A DNA stretch of 12,988 bases from Bacillota bacterium (GCA_023396215.1 JAEWWW010000003.1:1-12988), one strand, 5' to 3'. Counted from the first letter of the stretch, positions 6,300-12,635 are shown. Notes: a model not told the origin generated them from the sequence alone. Made by a program: numbers and translations.

Positions 6300-6818
6300 T
6301 TAGAAAAACGGATACTGCTTTTTCAGCTTGGTGAAGAGGGTATCCAGCGGCCGGAAGAGCAGCAGCGCCGCCACAAAGTTGCCCGCGGCGTGCAGCAGGT
6401 CGAAGGGGATGCCGCCGATGAAAAAGGCCGCCATCGCCCCGATGCCACCGATAAAGAGGTACACCGGCGAGCACAGCGCCCCAAACAGCAGCCCAAACCC
6501 ACCCAAAACCACCGCCCACACAAAGGGCGATTGCTGGCCGCGCAGGGCATAGGCAACCAGATAGAGGATGGTCCAGACATAGAGGTAGTTCACCATCCAG
6601 AGGCCGAAGCCGTAGATAAGCCCCTGCAGCACCGCAAAGACATAGATAACCAGCAGCGTCCGCTTGCCGAAGTGGCGGGTGAAGAGGATGACGAACAGCG
6701 AAACCAGCTCGATGTTGGGGAGAAAGGAAAGCGCCACCTGCTGGCCGGTGATGACCGCGGTCAGCATCGCCACCAGCGCGATATTGCGGATTGCGCCGCT
6801 GCCGCCCTGCCGCGTCAC
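6300..6818 (-). CDS. ECF transporter S component (substrate-binding membrane protein)
   Basis: This is a 172-residue polytopic membrane protein with about six hydrophobic segments. The first helix carries ALVAMLTA, the small-residue motif by which S components contact the shared transmembrane T subunit. FLPNIELVSLFVILFT, LIYGFGLW, NYLYVWT and GIPFDLLHAAGNF are typical of vitamin-uptake S components of Firmicutes. With no ATPase or T genes nearby it would use a shared energising module (group II ECF system). The gene starts with GTG at 6816-6818, four bases after the DUF4430 stop, so the two are translationally coupled. DUF4430 resembles the C-terminal domain of transcobalamin, which makes cobalamin or a related cofactor a reasonable guess for the substrate; this is inference. 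The ribosome binding site is only a GGGG stretch inside the upstream gene. Confidence 0.88.
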   Translation of the reverse strand: MTRQGGSGAIRNIALVAMLTAVITGQQVALSFLPNIELVSLFVILFTRHFGKRTLLVIYVFAVLQGLIYGFGLWMVNYLYVWTILYLVAYALRGQQSPFVWAVVLGGFGLLFGALCSPVYLFIGGIGAMAAFFIGGIPFDLLHAAGNFVAALLLFRPLDTLFTKLKKQYPFF

Positions 6819-6822
6819 CCGG

Positions 6823-7227
6823 CTACCACCCCACCGTCAGGGTCAGCTCAAAGGCGTCGCCGTCGGCGATGGGCAGCTGCGCTACCCCGGTCATCACCAT
6901 CTCTCCCCCTTTGGTGATGCACCACCACTGCTGCTTTTCGGGGTCGGCCGCCACGCCTTCCACCGCGGTGATATAAAACCCGGCGGGAGAATCCTCGCCC
7001 TCGACGAGGCCCTGCTGCCGCAGCGCCCCCAGCAGGAAATCTTCGCTGGTATTGATGGTATGGGTATTGCTTTTGGGGGATTCACCTGCGAAAACCACCG
7101 TAACCTCGACGGTTTTATGCCCCTGCCCTGCCGCCTGCCCGCCATAAGCGTAAAGCAGCCCCATGGCTGCCGCAAGTACCAAAAGCACCGCCCCCGCAAT
7201 CAGGGCAATGCGCGTGTTCTTGGTCAT
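6823..7227 (-). CDS. DUF4430 domain protein, membrane-anchored
   Basis: The product has 134 residues. The N-terminus (MTKNTR, then a hydrophobic stretch at about 7-28) is a signal anchor; no lipobox cysteine is seen. The rest, outside the cell, matches DUF4430, a beta-grasp-like domain related to the C-terminal domain of transcobalamin and intrinsic factor. It includes LLGALRQQGLVEG (65-77), GFYITAVEGV (83-92), a QQWWCITKGGE stretch (99-109) and a closing GDAFELTLTVGW. It probably captures a ligand for the S component encoded four bases downstream. The start is ATG at 7225-7227, with AAAGGAG five bases upstream; a longer frame to 7278 would begin inside a terminator hairpin. The terminator at 7245-7282 ends just before the ribosome binding site. 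Confidence 0.85.
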   Translation of the reverse strand: MTKNTRIALIAGAVLLVLAAAMGLLYAYGGQAAGQGHKTVEVTVVFAGESPKSNTHTINTSEDFLLGALRQQGLVEGEDSPAGFYITAVEGVAADPEKQQWWCITKGGEMVMTGVAQLPIADGDAFELTLTVGW

Positions 7228-7244
7228 AATAGCTCCTTTTAGAC

Positions 7245-7282
7245 AAAAAATTTGGGCGTGCCGACCGTTTTCAGTCACGCCC
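7245..7282 (-). terminator. Intrinsic terminator directly upstream of the DUF4430 gene
   Basis: On the minus strand GGGCGTG (7276-7282) pairs with CACGCCC (7254-7260), followed at once by AAATTTTTT (7245-7253). Only six bases separate the T run from the AAAGGAG site of the DUF4430 gene. It ends transcripts of the DUF4364 gene, or acts as an attenuator that must be read through to express the transporter pair. Confidence 0.8.
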
Positions 7283-7303
7283 CGGTATGGCTTTTTTATC
7301 TGC

Positions 7304-7323
7304 CCCCGCCAAATGCTGCGGGG
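7304..7323 (-). other. Short GC hairpin after the DUF4364 gene
   Basis: On the minus strand CCCCGC and GCGGGG pair around an eight-base loop, 17 bases past the DUF4364 stop codon. There is no T run. It forms a tandem with the terminator at 7245-7282. Confidence 0.4.
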
Positions 7324-7339
7324 TGAAATATAAGGCCGG

Positions 7340-7936
7340 TTATTGCGGTTCGCCGTCGGGGGCGTCGTCCGCTATCCCGCTGTCGCCGGTGAGCAGCGCC
7401 AGCAGGCTTTTGTAAATCTGTTCGGGGTCGCTGCGAAAGCGCTGCTCCACCCTGCGGCAGTCCTCCGCCGTGGGCAGAAACAGCGACACCCCCAAAAGGT
7501 CGGTGCCAATATCGGTCATCCGCAGGGTCATCTTATAGCCATCCGGCATTTTTTCTATCTCGGTCAATATTTCCTTCTCCCGTCTTTCTCTTTGCAGCGC
7601 CTGTTTTGCGGCGGCCACCGACCGCTCGCGCACCGAGCGGGGCAGCTGATGTGCAAAGGTTTCTGAAGCGGTTTTGCCGCTGGGGGTCAGGCGAAACACC
7701 ATCCGGCCCCCGCCCGCGTCTGAGCGCACAATGTGGCCGTCCTGCTCCAGCCTGTCCACCGCCTGCGCCAGCTCAAAGTAGTTCACCAGACCGTCCCACT
7801 GGGTGGCCTCGCTGAGCTGGGCGAAGCTGAGGGGCGCCTGCGCGTGGCTTAGCAGATAGCAGATGAGGATGTTCACCTCATAGCTGTTAGTCAGGCCGCC
7901 GGGTCTTACTCCCCCGGTAAAAGCGTTTTGCTCCAC
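7340..7936 (-). CDS. DUF4364 family protein (winged-helix type)
   Basis: The product has 198 residues. The N-terminal part (about 18-85: YEVNILICYLLSHA, then LSFAQLSEATQ, a helix AVDRLEQDGHIV and a wing-like MVFRLTPSGKTASE) has the layout of a winged helix-turn-helix. The remainder, with IEKMPDGYKMTLRM and LLGVSLFLPTAEDCRRV followed by WH-like helices, fits DUF4364. That family is found mainly in Clostridia and is presumed regulatory. DNA binding is inferred, not shown. The start is GTG at 7934-7936, after a G-rich stretch (GGGGGG) about 10 bases upstream, weaker than neighbouring sites. It lies upstream of the DUF4430-ECF pair but is separated from it by a terminator, so it may or may not control that pair. 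Confidence 0.82.
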   Translation of the reverse strand: MEQNAFTGGVRPGGLTNSYEVNILICYLLSHAQAPLSFAQLSEATQWDGLVNYFELAQAVDRLEQDGHIVRSDAGGGRMVFRLTPSGKTASETFAHQLPRSVRERSVAAAKQALQRERREKEILTEIEKMPDGYKMTLRMTDIGTDLLGVSLFLPTAEDCRRVEQRFRSDPEQIYKSLLALLTGDSGIADDAPDGEPQ

Positions 7937-8108
7937 GCCGCTGTATCCCCCCGTTCTTTGCCTGCACCCGGCTGCCTCGGCGTTTTGGCCGGGCTGGCAA
8001 GCTTTTCTTCTATTCTACTATAAATGCGGGGCTTTTAAAAGAGCATCCTAATAAGATAGTGAACGCCCGGCTGTTTTTTAACATTGTATAAATTGTGGGG
8101 ACAACCCA

Positions 8109-8138
8109 TTGGCGGCGGCGGGGGTTGTATATTATAAT
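8109..8138 (+). promoter_or_regulatory. Candidate promoter for the TVP38-like gene
   Basis: TATAAT (8133-8138) is preceded at 18 bases by TTGGCG (8109-8114), a perfect -10 with a modest -35. The leader of about 65 bases contains a CCGGCC/GGCCGG hairpin (8168-8184). Confidence 0.5.
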
Positions 8139-8211
8139 AGCCTGAGTGATGCTTTGCGAAGAGCAAGCCGGCCAGGGGGGCCGGATATTCTGCCGGGGTT
8201 AAGGGGGTATT

Positions 8212-8910
8212 ATGGGTTTGTTACAGAATGCACGCCTGCGCCGCAGGCTGCGCATGGCGGGGGCGGTGCTGGTTTTTGCCGTCATATTGCTGCTCACCGT
8301 CAAGCTTTTTCCGCTGGTGATGTCGCTGCGCAGCCCCGAGGCTCAAAGGGTGTTTGAAGCAAAAATCAACAGCCTTGGCCTTGCGGGGGTACTGGTGTTC
8401 CTGCTGATACAGGTGCTGCAGATTGTGCTGGCCTTCATCCCCGGTGAGCCGGTGGAGGTGCTGGCCGGGCTGCTGTACGGGTCTTGGGGCGGCTTCGCCC
8501 TCTGCATGGCCGGGATATTCATCGGGCAGGCGCTGGTGTTTGGGCTGGTGCGCCGCTTTGGCCACCCCTTTGCCGCCCTGTTTTTTGAGCGGAAGCAGAT
8601 TGAGGAGTTTGCCTTTTTGCGCAACAGCCGCCGCCTTGAGGAAATCACCTTTCTGCTCTATTTTATCCCCGGCACGCCCAAGGATATTCTCTGCTATGTT
8701 GCGGGGCTGACCCCCATCAGCTTTTCCCGCTTTTTGCTGCTTTCGGGGATGGCGCGCATCCCCTCGGTGCTTTCCTCCACCTTTGCGGGCAACAGCCTTG
8801 GCGACGGCAACCTGACCGTCACACTGTGGATTTTCGGCATCTGCGGCGCTCTGAGCGCCGTGGGTTTCCTCATCCACCGCCGGCTGATGAAGCGGCTCAA
8901 GCGGCACTGA
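8212..8910 (+). CDS. TVP38/TMEM64 (VTT domain) family membrane protein
   Basis: This 232-residue integral membrane protein of the DedA/VTT superfamily has hydrophobic helices at about 15-35, 55-75, 85-112, 140-155, 170-180 and 203-222. Both re-entrant-type motifs are visible: FIPGEPVEVLAGLLYGSWGG (75-94) and FIPGTPKDILCYVAGLTPIS (151-170), the latter followed by FSRFLLLSGMARIPS with Arg182. The paired 'PG-x-P' repeats are a hallmark of the family. Proposed roles of relatives include lipid scrambling or lipid-carrier transport; the substrate here is unknown. The start is ATG at 8212, with AAGGGGG four bases upstream. It is a single plus-strand gene, convergent with the minus-strand gene at 8989-9240 and sharing the terminator at 8930-8970. 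Confidence 0.9.
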   Translation: MGLLQNARLRRRLRMAGAVLVFAVILLLTVKLFPLVMSLRSPEAQRVFEAKINSLGLAGVLVFLLIQVLQIVLAFIPGEPVEVLAGLLYGSWGGFALCMAGIFIGQALVFGLVRRFGHPFAALFFERKQIEEFAFLRNSRRLEEITFLLYFIPGTPKDILCYVAGLTPISFSRFLLLSGMARIPSVLSSTFAGNSLGDGNLTVTLWIFGICGALSAVGFLIHRRLMKRLKRH

Positions 8911-8929
8911 CCCCCGGAGAGAATGTGTG

Positions 8930-8970
8930 AAAAACAGGCAGGCGGCGAAAAATCGCCGCCTGCCTGCCTT
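8930..8970. terminator. Bidirectional terminator between convergent genes
   Basis: A perfect 14-bp stem (8935-8948 with 8953-8966) with an AAAA loop lies between two genes that face each other. On the minus strand it is followed by TTTTT; on the plus strand by CCTTAAT, a weaker tail. It should stop both transcripts, the minus one more efficiently. Confidence 0.88.
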
Positions 8971-8988
8971 AATATGTTCAAGCCCTGT

Positions 8989-9240
8989 TTATCCTTGCAG
9001 CCCGTTTTCCTGCCGCTCCATATTCTCTACCACCACGTCGTAGATATCCCCTATCGAGGCGCAGTACTCCAGCAGCTTCCACGGGGTGTTGGTATGAAAA
9101 TGGATTTTGACCAGCTCTTCGTCGCCTACCACCAGCAGGCTATCCCCCTCCAAGGTACGCAGGATATGGTCGTTGATGGCGTCCTCTGAAAGGTCGTTGC
9201 CTTCCACCAGCAGTTGGGTATCGAATTTGTATTCCAGCAT
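8989..9240 (-). CDS. Small protein resembling the C-terminal domain of FakA/dihydroxyacetone-kinase-family proteins
   Basis: The product has 83 residues. The sequence YKFDTQLLVEGNDLSEDAIN, then LEGDSLLVVGDEELVKIHFHTNTPWKLLEY and a closing VVVENMERQENGL, matches the C-terminal part of FakA/YloV-type proteins, where 'GDS-x-VVG-x-x-x-x-V-K-[IV]-H-x-H-T' and 'ENM-x-x-Q' are conserved. Here it is a stand-alone protein without the kinase (DAK2) or ATP-binding domains. Such short homologues exist in Clostridia, annotated along the lines of 'kinase to dihydroxyacetone kinase'; no activity is established. It may be a small ligand-binding or regulatory module. The ATG at 9238-9240 has GGAG eight bases upstream. 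Not a recent truncation: start, stop, terminator and candidate promoter are all in place. Confidence 0.82.
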   Translation of the reverse strand: MLEYKFDTQLLVEGNDLSEDAINDHILRTLEGDSLLVVGDEELVKIHFHTNTPWKLLEYCASIGDIYDVVVENMERQENGLQG

Positions 9241-9299
9241 GGCAAGCTCTCCTTATGCGGTTTGTTGGTTGGGTTTTGGTACTGTTTTTCAGCACAGCA

Positions 9300-9305
9300 A
9301 TTATA
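9300..9305 (-). promoter_or_regulatory. Possible -10 box for the FakA-C-like gene
   Basis: TATAAT on the minus strand, 60 bases upstream of the ATG. A -35 at 17 bases would fall in the terminator hairpin of the upstream gene and matches poorly, so the promoter is tentative. Confidence 0.35.
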
Positions 9306-9311
9306 ATAACA

Positions 9312-9338
9312 AAATGAAAAGGCCGCCAGCAGGCGGCC
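9312..9338 (-). terminator. Terminator of the 207-residue protein gene
   Basis: GGCCGCC and GGCGGCC (9321-9327 with 9332-9338) form a seven-bp stem with a four-base loop, followed on the minus strand by TTTTCATTTT. It starts 12 bases after the stop codon of the gene at 9351-9974. Confidence 0.85.
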
Positions 9339-9350
9339 GGATTACCGTAC

Positions 9351-9974
9351 TTACGACTGATACCCCGCTCGCTGGCAGAGGCTGTGGCAATGGGCCTGAT
9401 AACGTTTGTAAAGGCAGTCGCCGTTTTGGGCCAGTTGGGGGTCTTGCGAACTGCCGCAAAGCTCGGCAAACACCGGGCCGGGGGCTTCGCCCCGCCGCTG
9501 CGCCAGCCTGTAGAGGGTAAAGCCCGCTGAATCCACCGTGGCTTCGTAGGCCTGCTCGCTGTCTTGCCGCACCGTCTGGTGGTAAACCCGCAGAGCGGTT
9601 TGGGCCACAATCGAGTTGGGCGAGCACTGCTCGATGGTGGTGATGACCAGATAGGAGTAGAGCAGCTGCACCTGCCGCAGCGTTTCGTCGGTTTGGGGCA
9701 GGCCCTCATAGCCCGCAAGGCTGCGGGGCAGGGTGCGGGCCAGCTTTTTGCCCAACCGCCGCGCACGGTCGATATTGCCGTTCTGGCGCTGCTGCACAAA
9801 GGCGTCGGCTGCATCCTGGGCGGAATCCGCCGGTGCAAAAAGGTCGGACATCGAATCGGGTGCGATTTTGATGTCGTCGTCGGCTATCAGCAGTAAACGT
9901 CCGCCCCTGAAGCGCTGCAAACAAGCGGCGCAAAAAGCGGCCGCCAACATTGCCGGAAGCACCAGCTGCATCAT
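9351..9974 (-). CDS. Membrane-anchored protein of unknown function
   Basis: The product has 207 residues. A hydrophobic N-terminus (MMQLVLPAMLAAAFCAACL) forms a single membrane anchor or uncleaved signal. The remainder is soluble and largely helical, with an Ala/Gln-rich segment (SAQDAADAFVQQRQ, then IDRARRLGKKLARTLPRSL) and a C-terminal part that looks conserved: TVDSAGFTLYRLAQRRGE, FAELCGSSQD, GDCLYKRYQAHCHSLCQRAG with four cysteines in the last 45 residues. It resembles an uncharacterised clostridial family I cannot name with certainty. The ATG at 9972-9974 has only a weak GGTGG element upstream. It follows the 27-residue microprotein by 59 bases with no terminator between, so both are probably transcribed from 10149-10177. 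Confidence 0.7.
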   Translation of the reverse strand: MMQLVLPAMLAAAFCAACLQRFRGGRLLLIADDDIKIAPDSMSDLFAPADSAQDAADAFVQQRQNGNIDRARRLGKKLARTLPRSLAGYEGLPQTDETLRQVQLLYSYLVITTIEQCSPNSIVAQTALRVYHQTVRQDSEQAYEATVDSAGFTLYRLAQRRGEAPGPVFAELCGSSQDPQLAQNGDCLYKRYQAHCHSLCQRAGYQS

Positions 9975-10033
9975 CGTTATCTACACCACCATTCTGTCGC
10001 CATGGGGGGCGCTTGTCTTAAAAACAGCCCGCC

Positions 10034-10117
10034 CTATCGTTTGGTGAAAAACCACATGCCCAAGCCTACGCCCAGTAACAGACCTATAACGCCAATAAGA
10101 ACAACACTCATTACCAT
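10034..10117 (-). CDS. 27-residue membrane microprotein
   Basis: The frame starts at ATG 10115-10117, with a perfect AAAGGAG (10128-10134) ten bases upstream, and ends at TAG 10034-10036. The peptide begins MVMSVVLIGVIGLLLG and ends GMWFFTKR: one membrane helix with closely spaced glycines (GVIGLLLGVGLG), two aromatic residues and a basic tail, predicted N-out/C-in. It has its own promoter at 10149-10177 and lies upstream of the membrane-anchored protein at 9351-9974. The glycine pattern resembles the N-terminal helices of YneF- or RNase Y-like proteins, but the peptide is complete and not a fragment with decay. Function unknown; a regulator or subunit of a membrane complex is possible. Confidence 0.65.
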   Translation of the reverse strand: MVMSVVLIGVIGLLLGVGLGMWFFTKR

Positions 10118-10148
10118 GGAAATGGTTCTCCTTTGCTGCTTATCCTTA

Positions 10149-10177
10149 ATTTTATATTGTTTGCTGCCGGGTTTCAA
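10149..10177 (-). promoter_or_regulatory. Promoter of the microprotein unit
   Basis: On the minus strand TTGAAA (10172-10177) and TAAAAT (10149-10154) are separated by 17 bases, each one mismatch from consensus. The leader to the microprotein start is about 25 bases and contains its ribosome binding site. Confidence 0.7.
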
Positions 10178-10246
10178 GCATATTTTGCCAGTTTCCGCTC
10201 TCTGCGCTCATCTTTTTCATCGCGTGAAGGCAGCGGCTACGCCGGG

Positions 10247-11077
10247 CTATTTCTTGGATAGCTTATACAGCTCGTCGATATCCTCCGGCTGGGTCACAAA
10301 GCTGCCCAGCGGCTGGGGGCGCCGGGAATAATAGCCGTGGAAATCGGTGCCGCCTGTTTTTATCAGGCCGTAATGCTTGGCCAGCTGGCTGATGCGTTCC
10401 TTGTCTTCGGGGCCGACGCCGGGGTGGCTGTACTCGACCCCCTCCAGCAGCTTTTTGGTGCAGAGCTCCTCCAGCAGGTCGAAGCCGTCGTTGCGCGACG
10501 GATGGGCCATCACCGCCAGCCCGCCTGCGCTGTGGATAACGTCAATGACATTGCGCACATCCGGGTAGGTGATGCTCACATAGCAACTGCCCTGCCAGCT
10601 GTCAAACAGCTCGTCATACAGGGGGCCGTATATCCGGTCGGTGTAGCCCAAATCCATAATGGCGTTCATGATGTGGGCCTCGCAAAGGGCTTTGCTGCCC
10701 GAGGAATAGCGGGCGACATGCTCGGTTGTGATGGGGTAGTAGCGCATCGCCCGGCCGAGCATCTCCTGCCCTGCCCGGTTGCGGCTTTCCAGCACCTTGC
10801 TGCAGATGCCCAGCAGCCGTTCGGGCTTTTGGGGCAGGTAACACAGGATATGTACGTTGCGCTTGCGGGCTGTGTCATATGCGGAAAGCTCGATCCCCGG
10901 CACCACCTTGATGCCGTAGCGCTTGCCCAGCACTGTGGCGCGGGTTACCCCCGCCATGGTGTCGTGGTCGGTAATCGCTACAAAATCCAGCCCTCCACGC
11001 TTGGCGTAAAAGACCAAATCATCAATTGTAGAAGAACCGTCTGACAGCCTTGTGTGGCAGTGCAGGTCGCCTAACAT
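10247..11077 (-). CDS. PHP-domain metal-dependent phosphoesterase
   Basis: This 276-residue soluble protein has the full PHP motif set: DLHCH with His6 and His8, LSDG with Asp13, ITDHD with Asp37-His38, GIELS with Glu63, NVHILCY with His76, His135, MAHPSR with His192, and GGTDFHG with Asp245 and His247. These residues bind a two- or three-metal centre. The layout, including the helical insertion at about 90-185, fits the YciV/TrpH (RNase AM)-like class, whose characterised members hydrolyse short 5'-end RNA or 3',5'-nucleoside bisphosphates; the substrate here is not determined by sequence alone. The ATG at 11075-11077 has AAGGGGG seven bases upstream. A promoter lies at 11226-11254. No clear terminator is seen after the gene. 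Confidence 0.92.
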   Translation of the reverse strand: MLGDLHCHTRLSDGSSTIDDLVFYAKRGGLDFVAITDHDTMAGVTRATVLGKRYGIKVVPGIELSAYDTARKRNVHILCYLPQKPERLLGICSKVLESRNRAGQEMLGRAMRYYPITTEHVARYSSGSKALCEAHIMNAIMDLGYTDRIYGPLYDELFDSWQGSCYVSITYPDVRNVIDVIHSAGGLAVMAHPSRNDGFDLLEELCTKKLLEGVEYSHPGVGPEDKERISQLAKHYGLIKTGGTDFHGYYSRRPQPLGSFVTQPEDIDELYKLSKK

Positions 11078-11225
11078 AATGACACCCCCTTGCTTACGAG
11101 CTTCTCTGAAAACCGAAGTAGGATGGGTTAGTTTGCCGCAAAAGCGGGTTGGCGGTTTGAGCGGTTTGTGGGTTTCGGCGTAAAAGCCGATGAAACCGAT
11201 GGATTTTCAGATAGCCGCTGACTTA

Positions 11226-11254
11226 ATTATATACTTTTAGACGGGCCGCCGCAA
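11226..11254 (-). promoter_or_regulatory. Promoter for the PHP phosphoesterase gene
   Basis: On the minus strand TTGCGG (11249-11254) and TATAAT (11226-11231) are spaced by 17 bases. The roughly 140-base leader contains a GGTTTC/GAAACC hairpin with an inner GGC/GCC. Confidence 0.6.
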
Positions 11255-11392
11255 CTTTTTTCTTGCAATTGGCAATTCGGGGCCGGAGATGAAGTTGCCA
11301 GAGTCACGGACGATGCCCGTCCCCTTTTGCCGCCGCAAAGGTTTTGCAGAGCCATTTAGCTAATAACTATGTATTGCGCGGGGGGTTTATGT
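11255..11392. other. Intergenic spacer between divergent promoters
   Basis: This is the central part of the 486-bp gap between the PHP gene and the DnaD gene, which are transcribed away from each other. It has a small GGAC/GTCC hairpin and short repeats of CAATT, but no convincing reading frame, RNA gene or replication-origin pattern (no cluster of DnaA boxes). Confidence 0.5.
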
Positions 11393-11398
11393 TATAAT
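11390..11398 (+). promoter_or_regulatory. Extended -10 promoter for the DnaD-DnaC-like operon
   Basis: TGTTATAAT combines the TG extension with a perfect TATAAT (11393-11398). No good -35 is seen at 16-18 bases, as is common for extended -10 promoters. Transcription should start near 11405. Confidence 0.65.
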
Positions 11399-11404
11399 AA
11401 CCTC

Positions 11405-11437
11405 ACCCGTTACCGAAAGTAAAACTTTCGAACGGGT
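11405..11437 (+). promoter_or_regulatory. Long inverted repeat at the start of the DnaD transcript
   Basis: ACCCGTT (11405-11411) pairs with AACGGGT (11431-11437), and CGAAAGT (11414-11420) with ACTTTCG (11424-11430), giving 14 base pairs with a two-base bulge and an AAA loop. It begins at the predicted transcription start. It may be a 5' RNA stem-loop that protects the message, or a DNA operator centred on the AAA. There is no T run. Confidence 0.6.
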
Positions 11438-11563
11438 ACCCGAGAGCATTGAAACACAAGGCAAGTTTGGCGCCCCCCGGCTTTAGGCCGGTTGCTATAC
11501 GATAATGCCGTAATCGGCCCCGGCGGGCCATGGGCAACGAGCAATCAGGAAAAGGATGACCTT

Positions 11564-12577
11564 ATGAAATACAACAGCAATCTGGGGCCTTGGGGGAGCA
11601 TCTTCCCGGTGCCCACAGCGGTGGTGGACAGGCAGATAAAGCTATGTTCGGGGGTACAGCTCAAGGTACTCCTTGTGTTGCTGCGCCATGGCGGCCAGCC
11701 CAGCCCGGCCGAGGTTGCGGCGCTGCTGGGGCTGCCCGCCGCCGATGTGACCGACGCCATCAACTACTGGGTGCATTGCGGGGTCTTAACCGAAGCCAAG
11801 CCCTCTGCCGAAACCCAGAGCGCGCCCGCCCCTGCGCCGGCAGCCGCCCCGGCCCCGCAGCCGCCGCCCAACCCAAAGCAGCAGACCGAAAGCCGCACCG
11901 ACCCGGCCACCGGACAGAAAATCAGCGTCCCGCGCAGCCGCACCCGGCTGAGCACCGCCGACATCAACAGGATGGCCCAGAGCGACCCCAACATCGCCCC
12001 GCTGCTGCAGGAAACCCAGCTTCTGCTGGGCAAGGAGCTGACCCCCGCCGAAACCGACGCGCTGCTTTATCTTTACAGCTACTTTAATCTTTCGCCCCAA
12101 TATCTTTTTACCCTTATCAGCTATTGCGTATCCCGGGGCAAGGGCAACATGCGGTACATCGAGCGCACCGCCGCCGGATGGGTGGACCAGGGCATCGACA
12201 CCCCCGAGCAGGCCGAGCGGCATATCGACAAGCTCAACCGCCGCAATACCAACCATGTGCTGGTGCAGTCGGCCTTCGGGCTGCGGGACCGCGAGCTGAC
12301 CACCAAGGAAAAAGAGTTTATTACCCTGTGGTTCGACAGCTACAACATGAGCATCGAGATGATTAAGCTGGCCTATGAACGCACGGTGGATAACACCAAC
12401 AAGGTGGCCTTTCCTTACATAGACAAGATTTTGCGCGAGTGGAGCGCCAAGAAGATATCCACCCCCGAGCAGGCCCGGCAGGAAATGGGCTCCAAGCCCA
12501 AGGAGGCGCGCCAAAGCACGCCCTCTTACGACATGGATAAAATCAACTGGATATACAAATACGGCAAGATTGACTAG
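11564..12577 (+). CDS. DnaD-domain replication protein with two DnaD C-terminal-type domains
   Basis: The product has 337 residues. Residues about 14-78 form a winged-helix-like N-terminal domain (VVDRQIKLCSGVQLKVLLVL, with LPAADVTDAINYW), as in DnaD/DnaB of Firmicutes. A proline/alanine-rich linker follows at 87-105. Two DDBH2 (DnaB_2) domains come next: about 128-222, ending in YIERTAAGW (198-206), and about 228-305, ending in YIDKILREW (285-293). Both carry the Y-x4-x4-W type helix that binds single-stranded DNA in DnaD. It is expected to act at replication initiation or restart, bringing the helicase loader to DNA, and is followed 58 bases later by a DnaC/DnaI-like gene. The ATG at 11564 has AAAAGG eight bases upstream; an in-frame extension to 11492 has no ribosome binding site. 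Confidence 0.9.
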   Translation: MKYNSNLGPWGSIFPVPTAVVDRQIKLCSGVQLKVLLVLLRHGGQPSPAEVAALLGLPAADVTDAINYWVHCGVLTEAKPSAETQSAPAPAPAAAPAPQPPPNPKQQTESRTDPATGQKISVPRSRTRLSTADINRMAQSDPNIAPLLQETQLLLGKELTPAETDALLYLYSYFNLSPQYLFTLISYCVSRGKGNMRYIERTAAGWVDQGIDTPEQAERHIDKLNRRNTNHVLVQSAFGLRDRELTTKEKEFITLWFDSYNMSIEMIKLAYERTVDNTNKVAFPYIDKILREWSAKKISTPEQARQEMGSKPKEARQSTPSYDMDKINWIYKYGKID

Positions 12578-12598
12578 GGCGTTTCTGAAAACGCCTTT
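12578..12598 (+). terminator. Small hairpin between the DnaD and DnaC-like genes
   Basis: GGCGTTT and AAACGCC pair around CTGA immediately after the DnaD stop codon, followed by only TTT. It is too weak for full termination; it may tune the ratio of the two products or stabilise the upstream message. Confidence 0.35.
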
Positions 12599-12635
12599 AG
12601 CAACATAACTCTGCCCAAGATACAGGAGGCGACCC

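Noticed and set aside
8168..8184. CCGGCC/GGCCGG hairpin upstream of the TVP38-like gene as a terminator
   Set aside because: No T run follows and the gene promoter lies upstream of it; it is just a leader stem.
8221..8907. A 228-codon open frame opposite the TVP38-like gene
   Set aside because: Antisense to a clear membrane protein, with a composition rich in Gln, His and Lys, and no recognisable motif.
10531..10539. TGTGGATAA, an exact complement of the DnaA box TTATCCACA
   Set aside because: It is a single copy inside the PHP gene (codons for Val-Ile-His-Ser); a near match near 9976 is also isolated. No cluster or AT-rich unwinding element, so not an origin.
11141..11180. Repeated CGGTTTG-like units that could suggest a tandem repeat
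   Set aside because: Only two or three degenerate copies of about seven bases; no regular spacing, so neither a CRISPR nor an iteron array.
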